Part shown: piece by piece, positions 15,867-24,679 of the stretch
Layout: the number at the start of each line of letters is the position of its first letter
Numbering within the stretch: position 1 is the first letter of the stretch
Source: Nonlabens sp.
GTDB taxonomy: Bacteria; Bacteroidota; Bacteroidia; Flavobacteriales; Flavobacteriaceae
Length of the DNA stretch: 64,000 bases
Assembly (NCBI GenBank): GCA_020630715.1
Contig: JAHDIQ010000001.1
Span: 430,513 to 494,512 of the forward strand
Reading direction: 5' to 3'
Program-made: the position numbers and the translations under genes
Notes under the pieces: model-generated
The model's database searches: none
Told to the model about the DNA's origin: nothing
The model's input: only the letters and a program-made list of their open reading frames with translations

Positions 15867-17738
15867 ATGTTTGATAAGGAATATGATGTTATAGTAGTTG
15901 GTGCCGGTCACGCTGGAAGTGAGGCTGCTGCGGTCGCTGCTAATATGGGCGCTAGTACATTGCTTGTGACTATGAATCTACAAACGATAGGTCAGATGAG
16001 CTGTAATCCAGCGATGGGTGGAATTGCTAAAGGTCAAATTGTTCGTGAAATAGATGCTTTGGGTGGATTAAGTGGTATCGTTAGTGATAAAAGTGCTATT
16101 CAGTTTAAAATGCTGAACCAATCTAAAGGACCAGCTATGTGGTCGCCACGTACTCAGAACGATCGCATGAGATTTGCCGAGGAATGGAGATTACAGTTAG
16201 AAAATATAGAAAAGCTTGATTTTTACCAGGAAATGGTTTCTGGTTTAATTGTAGAGCAAGATAAGATTGCAGGAGTACGTACAAGCTTAGGGTTAGAGAT
16301 TAGATCTAAAGCCGTTGTGTTAACTAATGGAACGTTCCTGAATGGTCTAATTCACATTGGTGAAAAACAATTTGGTGGTGGACGTGCTGGGGAAAGAGCT
16401 GCCACAGGAATTACGGCTCAGCTGTTAGAGTATGGCTTCGATGCTGGTAGAATGAAAACCGGAACACCACCTAGAGTAGACGGTAGATCTTTGGACTATT
16501 CAAAAATGGTTGCTCAACCAGGCGATGATGTGGTAAGTAAATTTAGTTATTCAAGTCAAACTTCAACCTTAAAAAATCAACGTGATTGTCACATGACATA
16601 TACTAGTCCGCTGGTACATGATTTATTGCGTGAAGGGTTTGATCGTAGCCCTATGTTTAATGGTAGGATACAATCTATTGGACCTAGATATTGTCCTAGC
16701 ATAGAAGACAAAATAGATCGCTTTGCAGATAAAGATCGTCATCAGTTGTTTGTAGAACCAGAAGGTTGGGATACCGTGGAGGTTTACGTGAATGGTTTCT
16801 CTACAAGTTTACCAGAGGATGTTCAGTATAAAGCTTTAAAATCTGTAGTAGGTTTTGAGAATGTAAAGTTCTTTAGACCTGGTTATGCCATCGAGTATGA
16901 TTATTTTCCTCCTACACAACTGAAGCACACCCTAGAAACTAAGCTCGTTGAGAATCTTTATTTTGCTGGTCAGATTAATGGAACTACTGGATATGAAGAA
17001 GCGGCATCACAAGGTTTGATGGCTGGTATAAATGCTGTGCAAAAAATACGAGAGAATGAGGCTTTTATTCTTAGACGTGACGAAGCCTACATAGGTGTTT
17101 TGATAGACGATTTGATCACTAAAGGAACAGAAGAACCTTATCGCATGTTCACATCAAGGGCAGAATATAGAACCTTATTAAGACAAGATAATGCAGATTT
17201 ACGCTTAACGCCTAGAGCATTTGATTTAGGCATTGTGAGTGATGAAGCTATGAAACGTGTAGATCGTAAAGAGCAGGAAGCAGAGAAGATGGTGCAGTTT
17301 CTCAAAAACACAAGCTATGATTTTAAGGAAATGAATGAATTATTAGAACGTAAAGATTCAGCGCTAGTAAAACAGAATGACAAATTCTTTAGGGTATTTG
17401 CCAGACCACAAATTGACTTATCAGACATTCGTGAAATTTCACAAGTCAAGAAGTACATTGAGGATAACGATTTGAATGAAGATATTCTAGAACAGGTTGA
17501 AGTGCAAGTGAAGTATAGCGGCTATATAGAAAAAGAGAAAAATAACGCTGACAAATTACATCGTTTAGAGAATGTAAAGATTCCTGCTAATTATGATTAC
17601 TCAAATATCAAGTCCCTATCTTATGAAGCGCGTGAAAAATTAGCGGCGATACAGCCTACTACGGTATCACAGGCTTCTCGTATTTCTGGAGTTTCTCCTA
17701 GTGATATTTCGGTATTATTAGTTCACATGGGTAGATAG
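15867..17738 (+). CDS. mnmG: tRNA uridine-5-carboxymethylaminomethyl modification enzyme MnmG
   Basis: MnmG (GidA) is the FAD-binding partner of MnmE in modifying wobble uridine U34 of tRNAs. The 623-residue protein has the N-terminal FAD motif VVGAGHAGSEAA (about residues 9-20), MSCNPAMGGIAKGQ, MKTGTPPR, and the second family motif AGQINGTTGYEEAA. Length is normal. It is flanked on both sides by parS-like sites; mnmG is often close to the replication origin in bacteria, which fits. Confidence 0.97.
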   Translation: MFDKEYDVIVVGAGHAGSEAAAVAANMGASTLLVTMNLQTIGQMSCNPAMGGIAKGQIVREIDALGGLSGIVSDKSAIQFKMLNQSKGPAMWSPRTQNDRMRFAEEWRLQLENIEKLDFYQEMVSGLIVEQDKIAGVRTSLGLEIRSKAVVLTNGTFLNGLIHIGEKQFGGGRAGERAATGITAQLLEYGFDAGRMKTGTPPRVDGRSLDYSKMVAQPGDDVVSKFSYSSQTSTLKNQRDCHMTYTSPLVHDLLREGFDRSPMFNGRIQSIGPRYCPSIEDKIDRFADKDRHQLFVEPEGWDTVEVYVNGFSTSLPEDVQYKALKSVVGFENVKFFRPGYAIEYDYFPPTQLKHTLETKLVENLYFAGQINGTTGYEEAASQGLMAGINAVQKIRENEAFILRRDEAYIGVLIDDLITKGTEEPYRMFTSRAEYRTLLRQDNADLRLTPRAFDLGIVSDEAMKRVDRKEQEAEKMVQFLKNTSYDFKEMNELLERKDSALVKQNDKFFRVFARPQIDLSDIREISQVKKYIEDNDLNEDILEQVEVQVKYSGYIEKEKNNADKLHRLENVKIPANYDYSNIKSLSYEAREKLAAIQPTTVSQASRISGVSPSDISVLLVHMGR

Positions 17739-17752
17739 TTTCACGTGAAACA
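17737..17752. promoter_or_regulatory. parS: parS-like centromere site 2
   Basis: AGTTTCACGTGAAACA, 15 of 16 bases identical to the parS consensus with an intact 14-bp palindromic core. It overlaps the mnmG stop codon and ends 2 bases before the next start codon. Confidence 0.85.
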
Positions 17753-17754
17753 TT

Positions 17755-18591
17755 ATGAAGCAAGTTCCATACAAAACCCATATTAAAACACGCGACCATT
17801 TTCTAACGAGCGAAGAATTTGAGATTATTGAAGATCCCGCAACAGGTGTTTTAAAGACTGTTCCACAACCGGATCAATTAGATAAGTATTACGAAACAGA
17901 AGATTACCTATCTCATTCAGATCGGTCTAAAACCGTTTTTGAGAAATGTTATCAGTTTGCTAAACGTAACAACCTTAAATCAAAGATAGACTTGATGAAA
18001 AGCATTAAGACTTCTGTTAAAGTTTTAGATATAGGAGCTGGTGCTGGAGATTTTGCGTTAGCATTAAAAGCACATGGCTATGAAGTTGATGGAGTGGAAC
18101 CTAATGAGACGGCTCGCGATGTAGCTTTACAAAAAGGAATTGATCTAAAAGCTACTACCACAGATTTACCAGATGACAGTTTTGATGTCATTACGATGTA
18201 TCATGTTTTAGAACATGTTCCGGATATTAATATTCAAAAGGAAGAATTAAATCGCTTATTAAAAAAGGATGGTACATTGATCATTGCCTTACCTAATTAC
18301 AAAAGTTACGATGCATCTTATTTTAAATCCTTTTGGGCAGGTTATGATGTGCCAAGGCATTTATATCATTTCAATCGAGATAATGTAAGAAAATTCTTTA
18401 GTGATGAATATACTCTTGAAAAAACAATTCCTATGAAATGGGACGCATTGTACGTTTCCATTTTATCTGCTCGATATCAAAAACGATGGATACCTTTTTT
18501 ACAAGGATTATGGATAGGATGGCTTTCTAATTTAAAAGCAAGTAAATCTGGCGAGTATTCTTCACTCACCTACGTGTTAAAACGCGAATAA
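17755..18591 (+). CDS. Class I SAM-dependent methyltransferase
   Basis: A 278-residue protein with the Rossmann SAM motif VLDIGAGAGDFALAL (about residues 90-105), a DGVEPN acidic loop, and VITMYHVLEHV, typical of methyltransferase domain families 11/23 acting on small molecules or sugars/lipids. The C-terminal part contains PRHLYHF, common in this group. It starts 16 bases after mnmG and is probably cotranscribed. The substrate is unknown. Confidence 0.82.
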   Translation: MKQVPYKTHIKTRDHFLTSEEFEIIEDPATGVLKTVPQPDQLDKYYETEDYLSHSDRSKTVFEKCYQFAKRNNLKSKIDLMKSIKTSVKVLDIGAGAGDFALALKAHGYEVDGVEPNETARDVALQKGIDLKATTTDLPDDSFDVITMYHVLEHVPDINIQKEELNRLLKKDGTLIIALPNYKSYDASYFKSFWAGYDVPRHLYHFNRDNVRKFFSDEYTLEKTIPMKWDALYVSILSARYQKRWIPFLQGLWIGWLSNLKASKSGEYSSLTYVLKRE

Positions 18592-18611
18592 GGCGTTTTA
18601 AGCAGTTTTTT
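18577..18611 (+). terminator. Probable terminator spanning the methyltransferase stop
   Basis: A perfect 9-bp stem TTAAAACGC / GCGTTTTAA around the stop codon, with a six-T run four bases after the stem. Confidence 0.5.
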
Positions 18612-18718
18612 AATTAATAACGGTCAATTGGCTTCAAAACAGAATAAAAGCCGTGAAATAACGTATAACAAACTGGTTTTTAATAAGTAAAACCTATGTT
18701 TTATAAAATGACAATAGC

Positions 18719-19111
18719 TTATATTGATTGTAACCAAAACAGGCAAAAAACACTCAATAAAAAGTAACCTATAATTCTTGCCGCACCTTCATAATCTTTT
18801 AGAATTCGCATTCCTACCATCAAGAAAATAAAAAGAACCGCACTTAAAATAGATGCTAATTCGGCGACGTAAGAATCCTCACTAACCATCAGGTCATAAA
18901 TACCTACACTAATACAAGAAGTAACTACGATTTCAATTAGTAAAATAATCACAATGGATCCAGTGACTAGAAAAGGATTAAGATTATTTTTATACAAATC
19001 AATGTAATACGATAAAGAGTCTGTCCATTTGAATATTTTTTCAAATGCAGAGTAGATACAGGTAATACCAAGAAAGATCAATATTAAAACAGGACCTAAA
19101 CAGCTTTCCAT
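18719..19111 (-). CDS. DoxX-like integral membrane protein
   Basis: A 130-residue protein with four predicted transmembrane helices (about 5-22, 47-70, 82-102 and 112-128). The sequence SAFEKIFKW near the N-terminus and ILKDYEGAARI before the last helix resemble flavobacterial DoxX-like proteins. The function is not established. It sits just downstream of holB in the same direction with a 9-base gap. Confidence 0.55.
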   Translation of the reverse strand: MESCLGPVLILIFLGITCIYSAFEKIFKWTDSLSYYIDLYKNNLNPFLVTGSIVIILLIEIVVTSCISVGIYDLMVSEDSYVAELASILSAVLFIFLMVGMRILKDYEGAARIIGYFLLSVFCLFWLQSI

Positions 19112-19120
19112 TGCGAGAGT

Positions 19121-20263
19121 TTAATTTAGAGAAGCAGGCTTCTTATGTAGCAATCTAGTCAATTGTATGGACAAATCGGTAAGAATTACCTTTCCATTTC
19201 CATTGCGTTCTATATGATAAATAGCATCTTCTATAGCACTCATGATATCTGTAATGCGATGACCATCAATAAATGGCGCAAATTTTTCTAGTTCAAAACC
19301 TTCTACTTGCGACTTTAAGTAAACTACTGGAGTCGCTTTATAATTAAGTAACATCGCCTGTCTAAAATATTCTAAGCAATAGTTTAAAAACCGCTTTTGA
19401 GTTTCACGATTAGTGGCTGCAATAGTATTAGACCATTCTATTAAATCGTTAATAGATGATTTTCTACCACGTGCTCTAAAAGCCGCACGTACCCAAGTTA
19501 TAAACCATCGTTCAAATTCTAAATCCTCAGAACTTAGATTTGATAACTGTAACGCCTTATTAAAATCACCGTTAGATTGTCGCGCCAGCATCGCAGCTTT
19601 AGCAGGTTCTATAGATGCTTTTGAAACTAATCCTTGCGCTATGGCATCTGCACTTAACTTAGGAATATCCAGAATCTGACAGCGTGACTTTATAGTATTA
19701 ATGATTTGGTCAGCATCTTCTGTAATGAGAATAAATAAGGTTTTTGCAGGTGGTTCTTCTATCAGTTTTAGCAGTTTGTTTGAAGCTTCTGTATTTAGTT
19801 TATCAGCACCCCAAATGATTAAAATCTTATATCCACCTTCATACGATTTTAAGCTTAGCTTACTTACAATTTTCTTTGCTTCATGAACGCTTATGTTACT
19901 TTGCTTTTTTTCAATATCGATATAAGGATACCAGTCTGCTAACGATCCATAAGGTTGTTCTTTTAAAAACTGACGCCATTCTGATAAAAAATCATCACTA
20001 GTCGCCTTATCTTTAATACGTGTGTTATTTGCAACAGGATAAGAAAAATGTAGATCAGGATGTGCTAATTGATCCATCTGAATATGACAACGATCTGGTG
20101 CTTTACTGCATAAAACATCACGTGCGTATGCAATGGCTAGAGGTAATACACCGCTACCAGTAGGACCCACAAAAAGCTGTGCGTGTGCCACGCGACCATT
20201 AGACACGGTAGTGTGTAAATGGTTTTTAATATGTTCTAGACCTAAAATCTCATCATATCGCAT
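19121..20263 (-). CDS. holB: DNA polymerase III delta' subunit
   Basis: Clamp-loader subunit that helps open and load the beta sliding clamp. The protein of about 380 residues starts MRYDEILGLEHIKNHL, has the degenerate P-loop GPTGSG, SNISVHEAKKI, the Walker-B-like ILIIWGADKLN, and NKLLKLIEEPPAKTLFILIT, which is diagnostic of DnaX/HolB-type clamp loaders. The frame is open for 21 more codons upstream, but a TATATTTG box lies 5 bases from this ATG, inside that extension, so the short form is chosen. Confidence 0.92.
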   Translation of the reverse strand: MRYDEILGLEHIKNHLHTTVSNGRVAHAQLFVGPTGSGVLPLAIAYARDVLCSKAPDRCHIQMDQLAHPDLHFSYPVANNTRIKDKATSDDFLSEWRQFLKEQPYGSLADWYPYIDIEKKQSNISVHEAKKIVSKLSLKSYEGGYKILIIWGADKLNTEASNKLLKLIEEPPAKTLFILITEDADQIINTIKSRCQILDIPKLSADAIAQGLVSKASIEPAKAAMLARQSNGDFNKALQLSNLSSEDLEFERWFITWVRAAFRARGRKSSINDLIEWSNTIAATNRETQKRFLNYCLEYFRQAMLLNYKATPVVYLKSQVEGFELEKFAPFIDGHRITDIMSAIEDAIYHIERNGNGKVILTDLSIQLTRLLHKKPASLN

Positions 20264-20267
20264 AGTG

Positions 20268-20275
20268 CAAATATA
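20268..20275 (-). promoter_or_regulatory. -7 box of holB (TATATTTG)
   Basis: Perfect TAnnTTTG match 4 bases from the holB ATG, suggesting a leaderless transcript. Confidence 0.55.
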
Positions 20276-20306
20276 AAAGTAAACACCTAGGGTTATCTCA
20301 TAACCG

Positions 20307-20314
20307 CTATATTT
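20307..20314 (+). promoter_or_regulatory. -7 box of pgk (TATATTTG)
   Basis: Perfect TAnnTTTG match 24 bases before the pgk ATG, divergent from the holB box 31 bases away. Confidence 0.6.
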
Positions 20315-20338
20315 GTCAAAATGCAATAATTACAACTA

Positions 20339-21520
20339 ATGAAAACCATAAACGACATCAACTTTAAAGATAAAAAAGCACTAGTACGCGTAGATTTTAA
20401 TGTACCGCTAGATGATGATCATCAGGTGACAGACACCACACGCATTGTCGCGGCAAAGGATACCATTATTAAAATCCTAGAAGATGAAGGTGCTGTAATT
20501 TTAATGTCGCATTTAGGACGTCCTAAAGGAAAACAAGAAGAATTTTCATTACAACATGTTGTTGCTGCAGCTACAGATATTCTAGGCGTTCAAGTGAAAT
20601 TTGTCAATGATTGCATCGGTGAAACTGCGGTAGAGGCTGCCGCAAATCTCAAACCATGCGAGGTGCTTCTTTTAGAAAACTTACGCTTTTATGAGCAGGA
20701 GAAATCTGGTGATGCCGCTTTCGCGAAAGCGTTATCTCAACTAGCAGACGTATACGTAAATGACGCATTTGGTACCGCACATAGAGCACACGCTAGTACT
20801 GCAGTGATCGCACAGTATTTTGAAGAGAAATGTTTTGGTCATCTTATGACGCGAGAAATAGAAAGTTTGAATCGTGTTTTAGACACACCAGAACAACCAG
20901 TAGTTGCCATTTTAGGTGGTGCAAAAGTATCTTCTAAAATTACTGTAATCGAGAACATTCTTACTAAAGTAGATGACCTAATTATCGCTGGTGGAATGGC
21001 ATATACTTTTATAAAAGCACAAGGTGGCGAGATAGGCGACTCTTTATGTGAAGACGACAAGCAGGAATTAGCATTAGAAATTCTTAAAAAAGCAAAAACC
21101 TTAGGAACAAATATTCATTTACCCGTCGATGCCGTAACCGCAGATGCGTTTTCTGAACACGCAACACGTGATTATGCAGCGATAGATAGCATACCACAAG
21201 GATGGATGGGACTGGATATAGGTGAAAAATCTAGAGCACAGTTTCATGAAGTGTTACAAAATGCCAAAACCATTCTATGGAATGGTCCAGCTGGTGTTTT
21301 TGAAATGGAACCATTTTCACATGGAACTATCGCACTAGGAAATGCTGTGGCACAATCTACTGCTTCTGGCGCTTTTTCATTAGTAGGTGGTGGTGATAGT
21401 GTTGCGGCGGTAAAGCAATTTGGCTTTGCAGATAAGGTGAGTTATGTCTCTACCGGTGGTGGCGCGATGCTAGAAATGCTAGAAGGAAAAACATTGCCAG
21501 GAATCGCGGCTATTAAATAA
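20339..21520 (+). CDS. pgk: Phosphoglycerate kinase
   Basis: Glycolytic enzyme interconverting 1,3-bisphosphoglycerate/ADP and 3-phosphoglycerate/ATP. The family signatures RVDFNVPL (residues 17-25), [32 protein letters not shown] and GGGDSVAAV are present, and 393 residues is normal length. The palindrome is read as AFAKA at residues 127-131, where homologues have a similar AFAKxL helix, so the repeat here replaces naturally similar sequence rather than adding residues. Six bases separate it from the lytic transglycosylase gene. Confidence 0.98.
   Translation: MKTINDINFKDKKALVRVDFNVPLDDDHQVTDTTRIVAAKDTIIKILEDEGAVILMSHLGRPKGKQEEFSLQHVVAAATDILGVQVKFVNDCIGETAVEAAANLKPCEVLLLENLRFYEQEKSGDAAFAKALSQLADVYVNDAFGTAHRAHASTAVIAQYFEEKCFGHLMTREIESLNRVLDTPEQPVVAILGGAKVSSKITVIENILTKVDDLIIAGGMAYTFIKAQGGEIGDSLCEDDKQELALEILKKAKTLGTNIHLPVDAVTADAFSEHATRDYAAIDSIPQGWMGLDIGEKSRAQFHEVLQNAKTILWNGPAGVFEMEPFSHGTIALGNAVAQSTASGAFSLVGGGDSVAAVKQFGFADKVSYVSTGGGAMLEMLEGKTLPGIAAIK
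20717..20730. repeat. Iterated palindrome, copy 6 (in pgk)
   Basis: Exact core, read as AFAKA at residues 127-131 of Pgk. Confidence 0.95.
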
Positions 21521-21526
21521 GCAATA

Positions 21527-23110
21527 ATGATAAAATCTTTTTTAGCTGTTTTAATATTGTTAGTAACCACAGTTTCTGTTGCTCAAGTAACACCAGATTC
21601 TACCGTACAAAAAGAAAAAAAGCGCGTCCTTACTTACGAAGAATTTAAAGCACAACAAGCAGGAAATGTAGTTGTAAAAAAAGCAACAGATTCTATTAAA
21701 CCAGTTACCGAAACAGCTACGGACACGATTACGACTACTATTCCTGTAATGGAAGGAGTAACCACTACTGCTCTTAATGAATATCCAGAAGTAGATGCGC
21801 TGGATGATGCGTTGCTACAAGAATTGTATAATAATGACATGTATGATTACATGTATAAAAGTGTGGCAAGTATGGATTTAAGCGCTACCGTAGGTCAAGT
21901 AGTTCCTACAGATACGCTTAAAGCAAGACTTCAAAAGATTAATGAATCCACACCATTTCAGATCGATTATAATCCTGTTCTAGAAAAGCTCATCAATAAA
22001 AAGCTGAGTTATCAGCGCGTTTATTTAGAACGATTGATGACCTTGAGTGATTACTACTTTCCGCTGTTTGAAGAGACGCTAGATAAATATGACATACCAC
22101 TAGAAATGAAATATCTAGCCGTAGTAGAAAGTGCACTAGATCCACGTGCAAAAAGTCCTGTAGGAGCAACAGGTTTGTGGCAATTCATGTTTGCTACCGG
22201 ACGTAATTATAATCTTGAGGTAAACAGCTATGTGGATGAACGCATGGATCCTATTAAATCTACAGAAGCGGCTTGTAAATTCTTAAAAAGTCTCTACAAT
22301 ATCTATGGTGATTGGGATCTTGCGCTTGCCGCTTATAATTCTGGTCCAGGAAATGTGAATAAAGCCATACGACGTAGTGGTGGTTATAGAAACTACTGGA
22401 ATTTAAGACCTTATTTACCGCGTGAAACCGCTGGATATGTTCCTGCGTTTCAGGCGATGGTTTATCTATATACTTATGCAAGTGAGCACGGTTTTCAACC
22501 TAGACAGACGCCACATAAAACAATCGCTACAGACACCATTCATGTTAAACAGATGATTGCACTAGATCATGTGGCACAATTTGTAGATGAAGATATCGAG
22601 GTTGTAGAATTTCATAACCCTAGTTATAAATTAGATATTATTCCTGTTTTAAAAGGTCGTGATTATTACTTGAGATTGCCCTTGCGAGCAGTAAGTAAAT
22701 TTGTGAGTAATGAGGATGCGGTGTACGCTTTCGCGAAAGCGGAATTCGACAAACGTGAAAAACCTTTACCAGAATTATTAAAAGCAGAATCTCGTGTGGT
22801 CTATCGTGTAAAAAGTGGTGATTATTTAGGGAAAATAGCTAATAAATATGGCGTGCGCGTTAGTCAAATTAAACGATGGAATAGCCTGCGTAGTAACAAT
22901 TTAAAAATAGGACAACGTCTATACATTCATCCACGACGGCCAGTAGCAAATACTGCTGTAAGAAGTACGCCTAGTAGTTATACGGTTAAGAGTGGTGATA
23001 GTTTATGGAAGATAGCAAACACCTATGGCACAAGTATTGCTGCAATACGTAAATTAAATCCTGGCAAAACAGAAGATCTACAACCAGGAACTACCTTAAA
23101 ACTAAAATAA
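21527..23110 (+). CDS. MltD-type lytic transglycosylase with two LysM domains
   Basis: A periplasmic enzyme that cleaves peptidoglycan glycan strands. The 527-residue protein has a signal peptide (1-20, ending VAQ), a low-complexity Thr-rich linker, and an SLT domain with AVVESALDPRAKSPVGATGLWQF (catalytic Glu about residue 201) and LALAAYNSGPGNV. Two LysM peptidoglycan-binding modules follow at the C-terminus (YRVKSGDYLGKIA and YTVKSGDSLWKIA). The palindrome is read as AFAKA at residue 401, between the catalytic and LysM parts. Probably cotranscribed with pgk and the DUF4837 gene. Confidence 0.92.
   Translation: MIKSFLAVLILLVTTVSVAQVTPDSTVQKEKKRVLTYEEFKAQQAGNVVVKKATDSIKPVTETATDTITTTIPVMEGVTTTALNEYPEVDALDDALLQELYNNDMYDYMYKSVASMDLSATVGQVVPTDTLKARLQKINESTPFQIDYNPVLEKLINKKLSYQRVYLERLMTLSDYYFPLFEETLDKYDIPLEMKYLAVVESALDPRAKSPVGATGLWQFMFATGRNYNLEVNSYVDERMDPIKSTEAACKFLKSLYNIYGDWDLALAAYNSGPGNVNKAIRRSGGYRNYWNLRPYLPRETAGYVPAFQAMVYLYTYASEHGFQPRQTPHKTIATDTIHVKQMIALDHVAQFVDEDIEVVEFHNPSYKLDIIPVLKGRDYYLRLPLRAVSKFVSNEDAVYAFAKAEFDKREKPLPELLKAESRVVYRVKSGDYLGKIANKYGVRVSQIKRWNSLRSNNLKIGQRLYIHPRRPVANTAVRSTPSSYTVKSGDSLWKIANTYGTSIAAIRKLNPGKTEDLQPGTTLKLK
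22727..22740. repeat. Iterated palindrome, copy 7 (in lytic transglycosylase gene)
   Basis: Exact core, read as AFAKA at residues 401-405. Confidence 0.95.
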
Positions 23111-23119
23111 GTCACAACT

Positions 23120-24091
23120 ATGAAAAGAGTGATTCTAATAGTATTTGCGGCAATTACATTAATTTCTTGTAATGATAAGCCAGTCTTGATATCAGATAGT
23201 GCTGGTAAAATGAATGATATTCTAGTAGTCATAGAAGATGATTTATGGGATGGCGCAGTAGGCGACAGCATTAGAAAAGTACTAGCCGCATCAGTAGATG
23301 GCTTAGTTAGAGTAGAACCACAGTTCACTCTTAATCAGGTAAAACCTACTTCATTTAACGGGATGCTTAGAAAATCTCGCAACTATTTACGGGTTGAAAT
23401 ACGTGATAATGTGATTGCAGATGTAAGCGTAACAAATAACCTGCATGCAAACCCTCAGAAAGGAGTGGTACTACGAGGATCTTCAGAGGAAGAAATAAGC
23501 AATCAGGTAATTGAAAAAGCGGCTTTAATTAAAAAAGTATTTAAAGACCATGAGATTCAAGAAAAACAGCGATTAATAGATCGTGTTGCTCTGGATGTAT
23601 TGCGTATTGAGGAAAAGCTAGGCATCACCATTAAAGTTCCTCAGGCATACCGTTATGCAGCAGTAGAGGATCCTGATTTTTTCTGGTTGCGTCGTAACAT
23701 TAGAGAAGGAACTATGGATGTAATGATGTATGAAATCCCTAGAAATGCGCTAGACGTAGAAAATATTTCTGCTAGTGTTACTAGAGTCCGCGATTCTATT
23801 GGGGTACTTAAAATTCCTGTAGATGAAGGTGGTGTTTTTCAAACAGAACCAGCCTATTCTCCTTTTGTTAACGAGAGTAATGTAAATGGTGTTTTTGCCT
23901 ATGAGACGAAAGGTCTGTGGGAAGTAAAAAACAAATACATGTCAGGTCCATTTTTAAACTATGCTATTTATAATGAGAAAAGAGATTCCTGGATCATTGC
24001 CGAAGGTTATATCTATGCACCTAGCGCGGCACAACGCAATTACCTTTTTGAACTAGAAGCCATTTTAAGAAGCATCAAGTTTGTAGAGTAG
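23120..24091 (+). CDS. DUF4837 family lipoprotein
   Basis: A 323-residue protein with a lipoprotein signal peptide (LISCN, lipidated Cys at about 17), so probably anchored in the outer or inner membrane. The body contains SAGKMNDILVVIEDDLWDG, RLIDRVALDVLRIEEKLGITIKVP and DFFWLRRN, which I recognise from the Bacteroidota DUF4837 family. The function is unknown. It follows the lytic transglycosylase by 9 bases, suggesting a cell-envelope role. Confidence 0.75.
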   Translation: MKRVILIVFAAITLISCNDKPVLISDSAGKMNDILVVIEDDLWDGAVGDSIRKVLAASVDGLVRVEPQFTLNQVKPTSFNGMLRKSRNYLRVEIRDNVIADVSVTNNLHANPQKGVVLRGSSEEEISNQVIEKAALIKKVFKDHEIQEKQRLIDRVALDVLRIEEKLGITIKVPQAYRYAAVEDPDFFWLRRNIREGTMDVMMYEIPRNALDVENISASVTRVRDSIGVLKIPVDEGGVFQTEPAYSPFVNESNVNGVFAYETKGLWEVKNKYMSGPFLNYAIYNEKRDSWIIAEGYIYAPSAAQRNYLFELEAILRSIKFVE

Positions 24092-24259
24092 CTTTAAAAC
24101 TAGTGAGGTTGTATTGATATTGTAACTTCCTTTCCTTGGCAAGTATTGGTGGATCTGGGCTTTACCTAGAAATGTATAGCTCTTAAAAATGTTATTCAAA
24201 GCATTACATAGATATTTATTGATAACGCTATGCAAGGTTATGAAAATAGAGCCAACAAA

Positions 24260-24290
24260 AAACCCGTCTAGGTTCAACCTAGACGGGTTT
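24260..24290. terminator. Strong bidirectional terminator
   Basis: A 15-bp near-continuous stem (AAACCCGTCTAGGTT and its complement), with TTTTA on the plus side and a T-run on the minus side. It ends tatA and probably the converging pgk operon. Confidence 0.9.
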
Positions 24291-24310
24291 TAATATGTTT
24301 AAAAGATAAA

Positions 24311-24496
24311 TTAAGAATCTAATTCATCTTTTTTCTTGTCATCTTCTTTGGTAGCATCCTTAAACTCTTTAATTCCACCGCCTAGACCGCGCATTAATTC
24401 TGGTATCTTTTTACCACCAAAAAGTAATAAAACCACCACTACAATAAGCACGATGCTCCATACACCTGGTATCGCTAAAAAAAAGTTTGCTGTCAT
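24311..24496 (-). CDS. tatA: Twin-arginine translocase TatA/TatE subunit
   Basis: Forms the pore-like part of the Tat system exporting folded proteins. The 61-residue protein has one transmembrane helix (about 12-28), the conserved [14 protein letters not shown] amphipathic hinge and a charged tail. It stands alone with its own promoter box and terminator; no tatC is in the window. Confidence 0.93.
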   Translation of the reverse strand: MTANFFLAIPGVWSIVLIVVVVLLLFGGKKIPELMRGLGGGIKEFKDATKEDDKKKDELDS

Positions 24497-24516
24497 AATA
24501 TCTTACTTTGAATTTA

Positions 24517-24524
24517 CAAAGATA
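24517..24524 (-). promoter_or_regulatory. -7 box of tatA (TATCTTTG)
   Basis: Perfect TAnnTTTG match 20 bases upstream of the tatA ATG. Confidence 0.6.
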
Positions 24525-24655
24525 CAATAAGCACGTTTAACTCAGTTTAAAATGGTGTTTGTTTAACAATAAAGGTGTGTTGATAGGTAAAGATAAGCAC
24601 TCTTAAAAAGCATTTAAAAGCAATACTATCGTAAAACATTCCTCACATTTCTCGT

Positions 24656-24663
24656 TATCTTTG
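24656..24663 (+). promoter_or_regulatory. -7 box of M23 peptidase gene (TATCTTTG)
   Basis: Perfect TAnnTTTG match 16 bases before the ATG. Confidence 0.6.
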
Positions 24664-24679
24664 AAATGGTCTTATTACT

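Noticed and set aside
15845-17752. Treating the parS-like sites as members of the GCTTTCGCGAAAGC family
   Set aside because: Both are palindromes with TTTC...GAAA arms, but the centres differ (CACGTG versus TCGCGA) and spacing of the arms is different.
20264-20326. Longer N-terminus for HolB
   Set aside because: The 21 extra residues are unlike the family and run through a perfect -7 promoter box of holB itself.
24065-24277. A 70-residue minus-strand frame in the gap after the DUF4837 gene
   Set aside because: It has no recognisable family, lies on the far side of the tatA terminator and overlaps the DUF4837 gene end.
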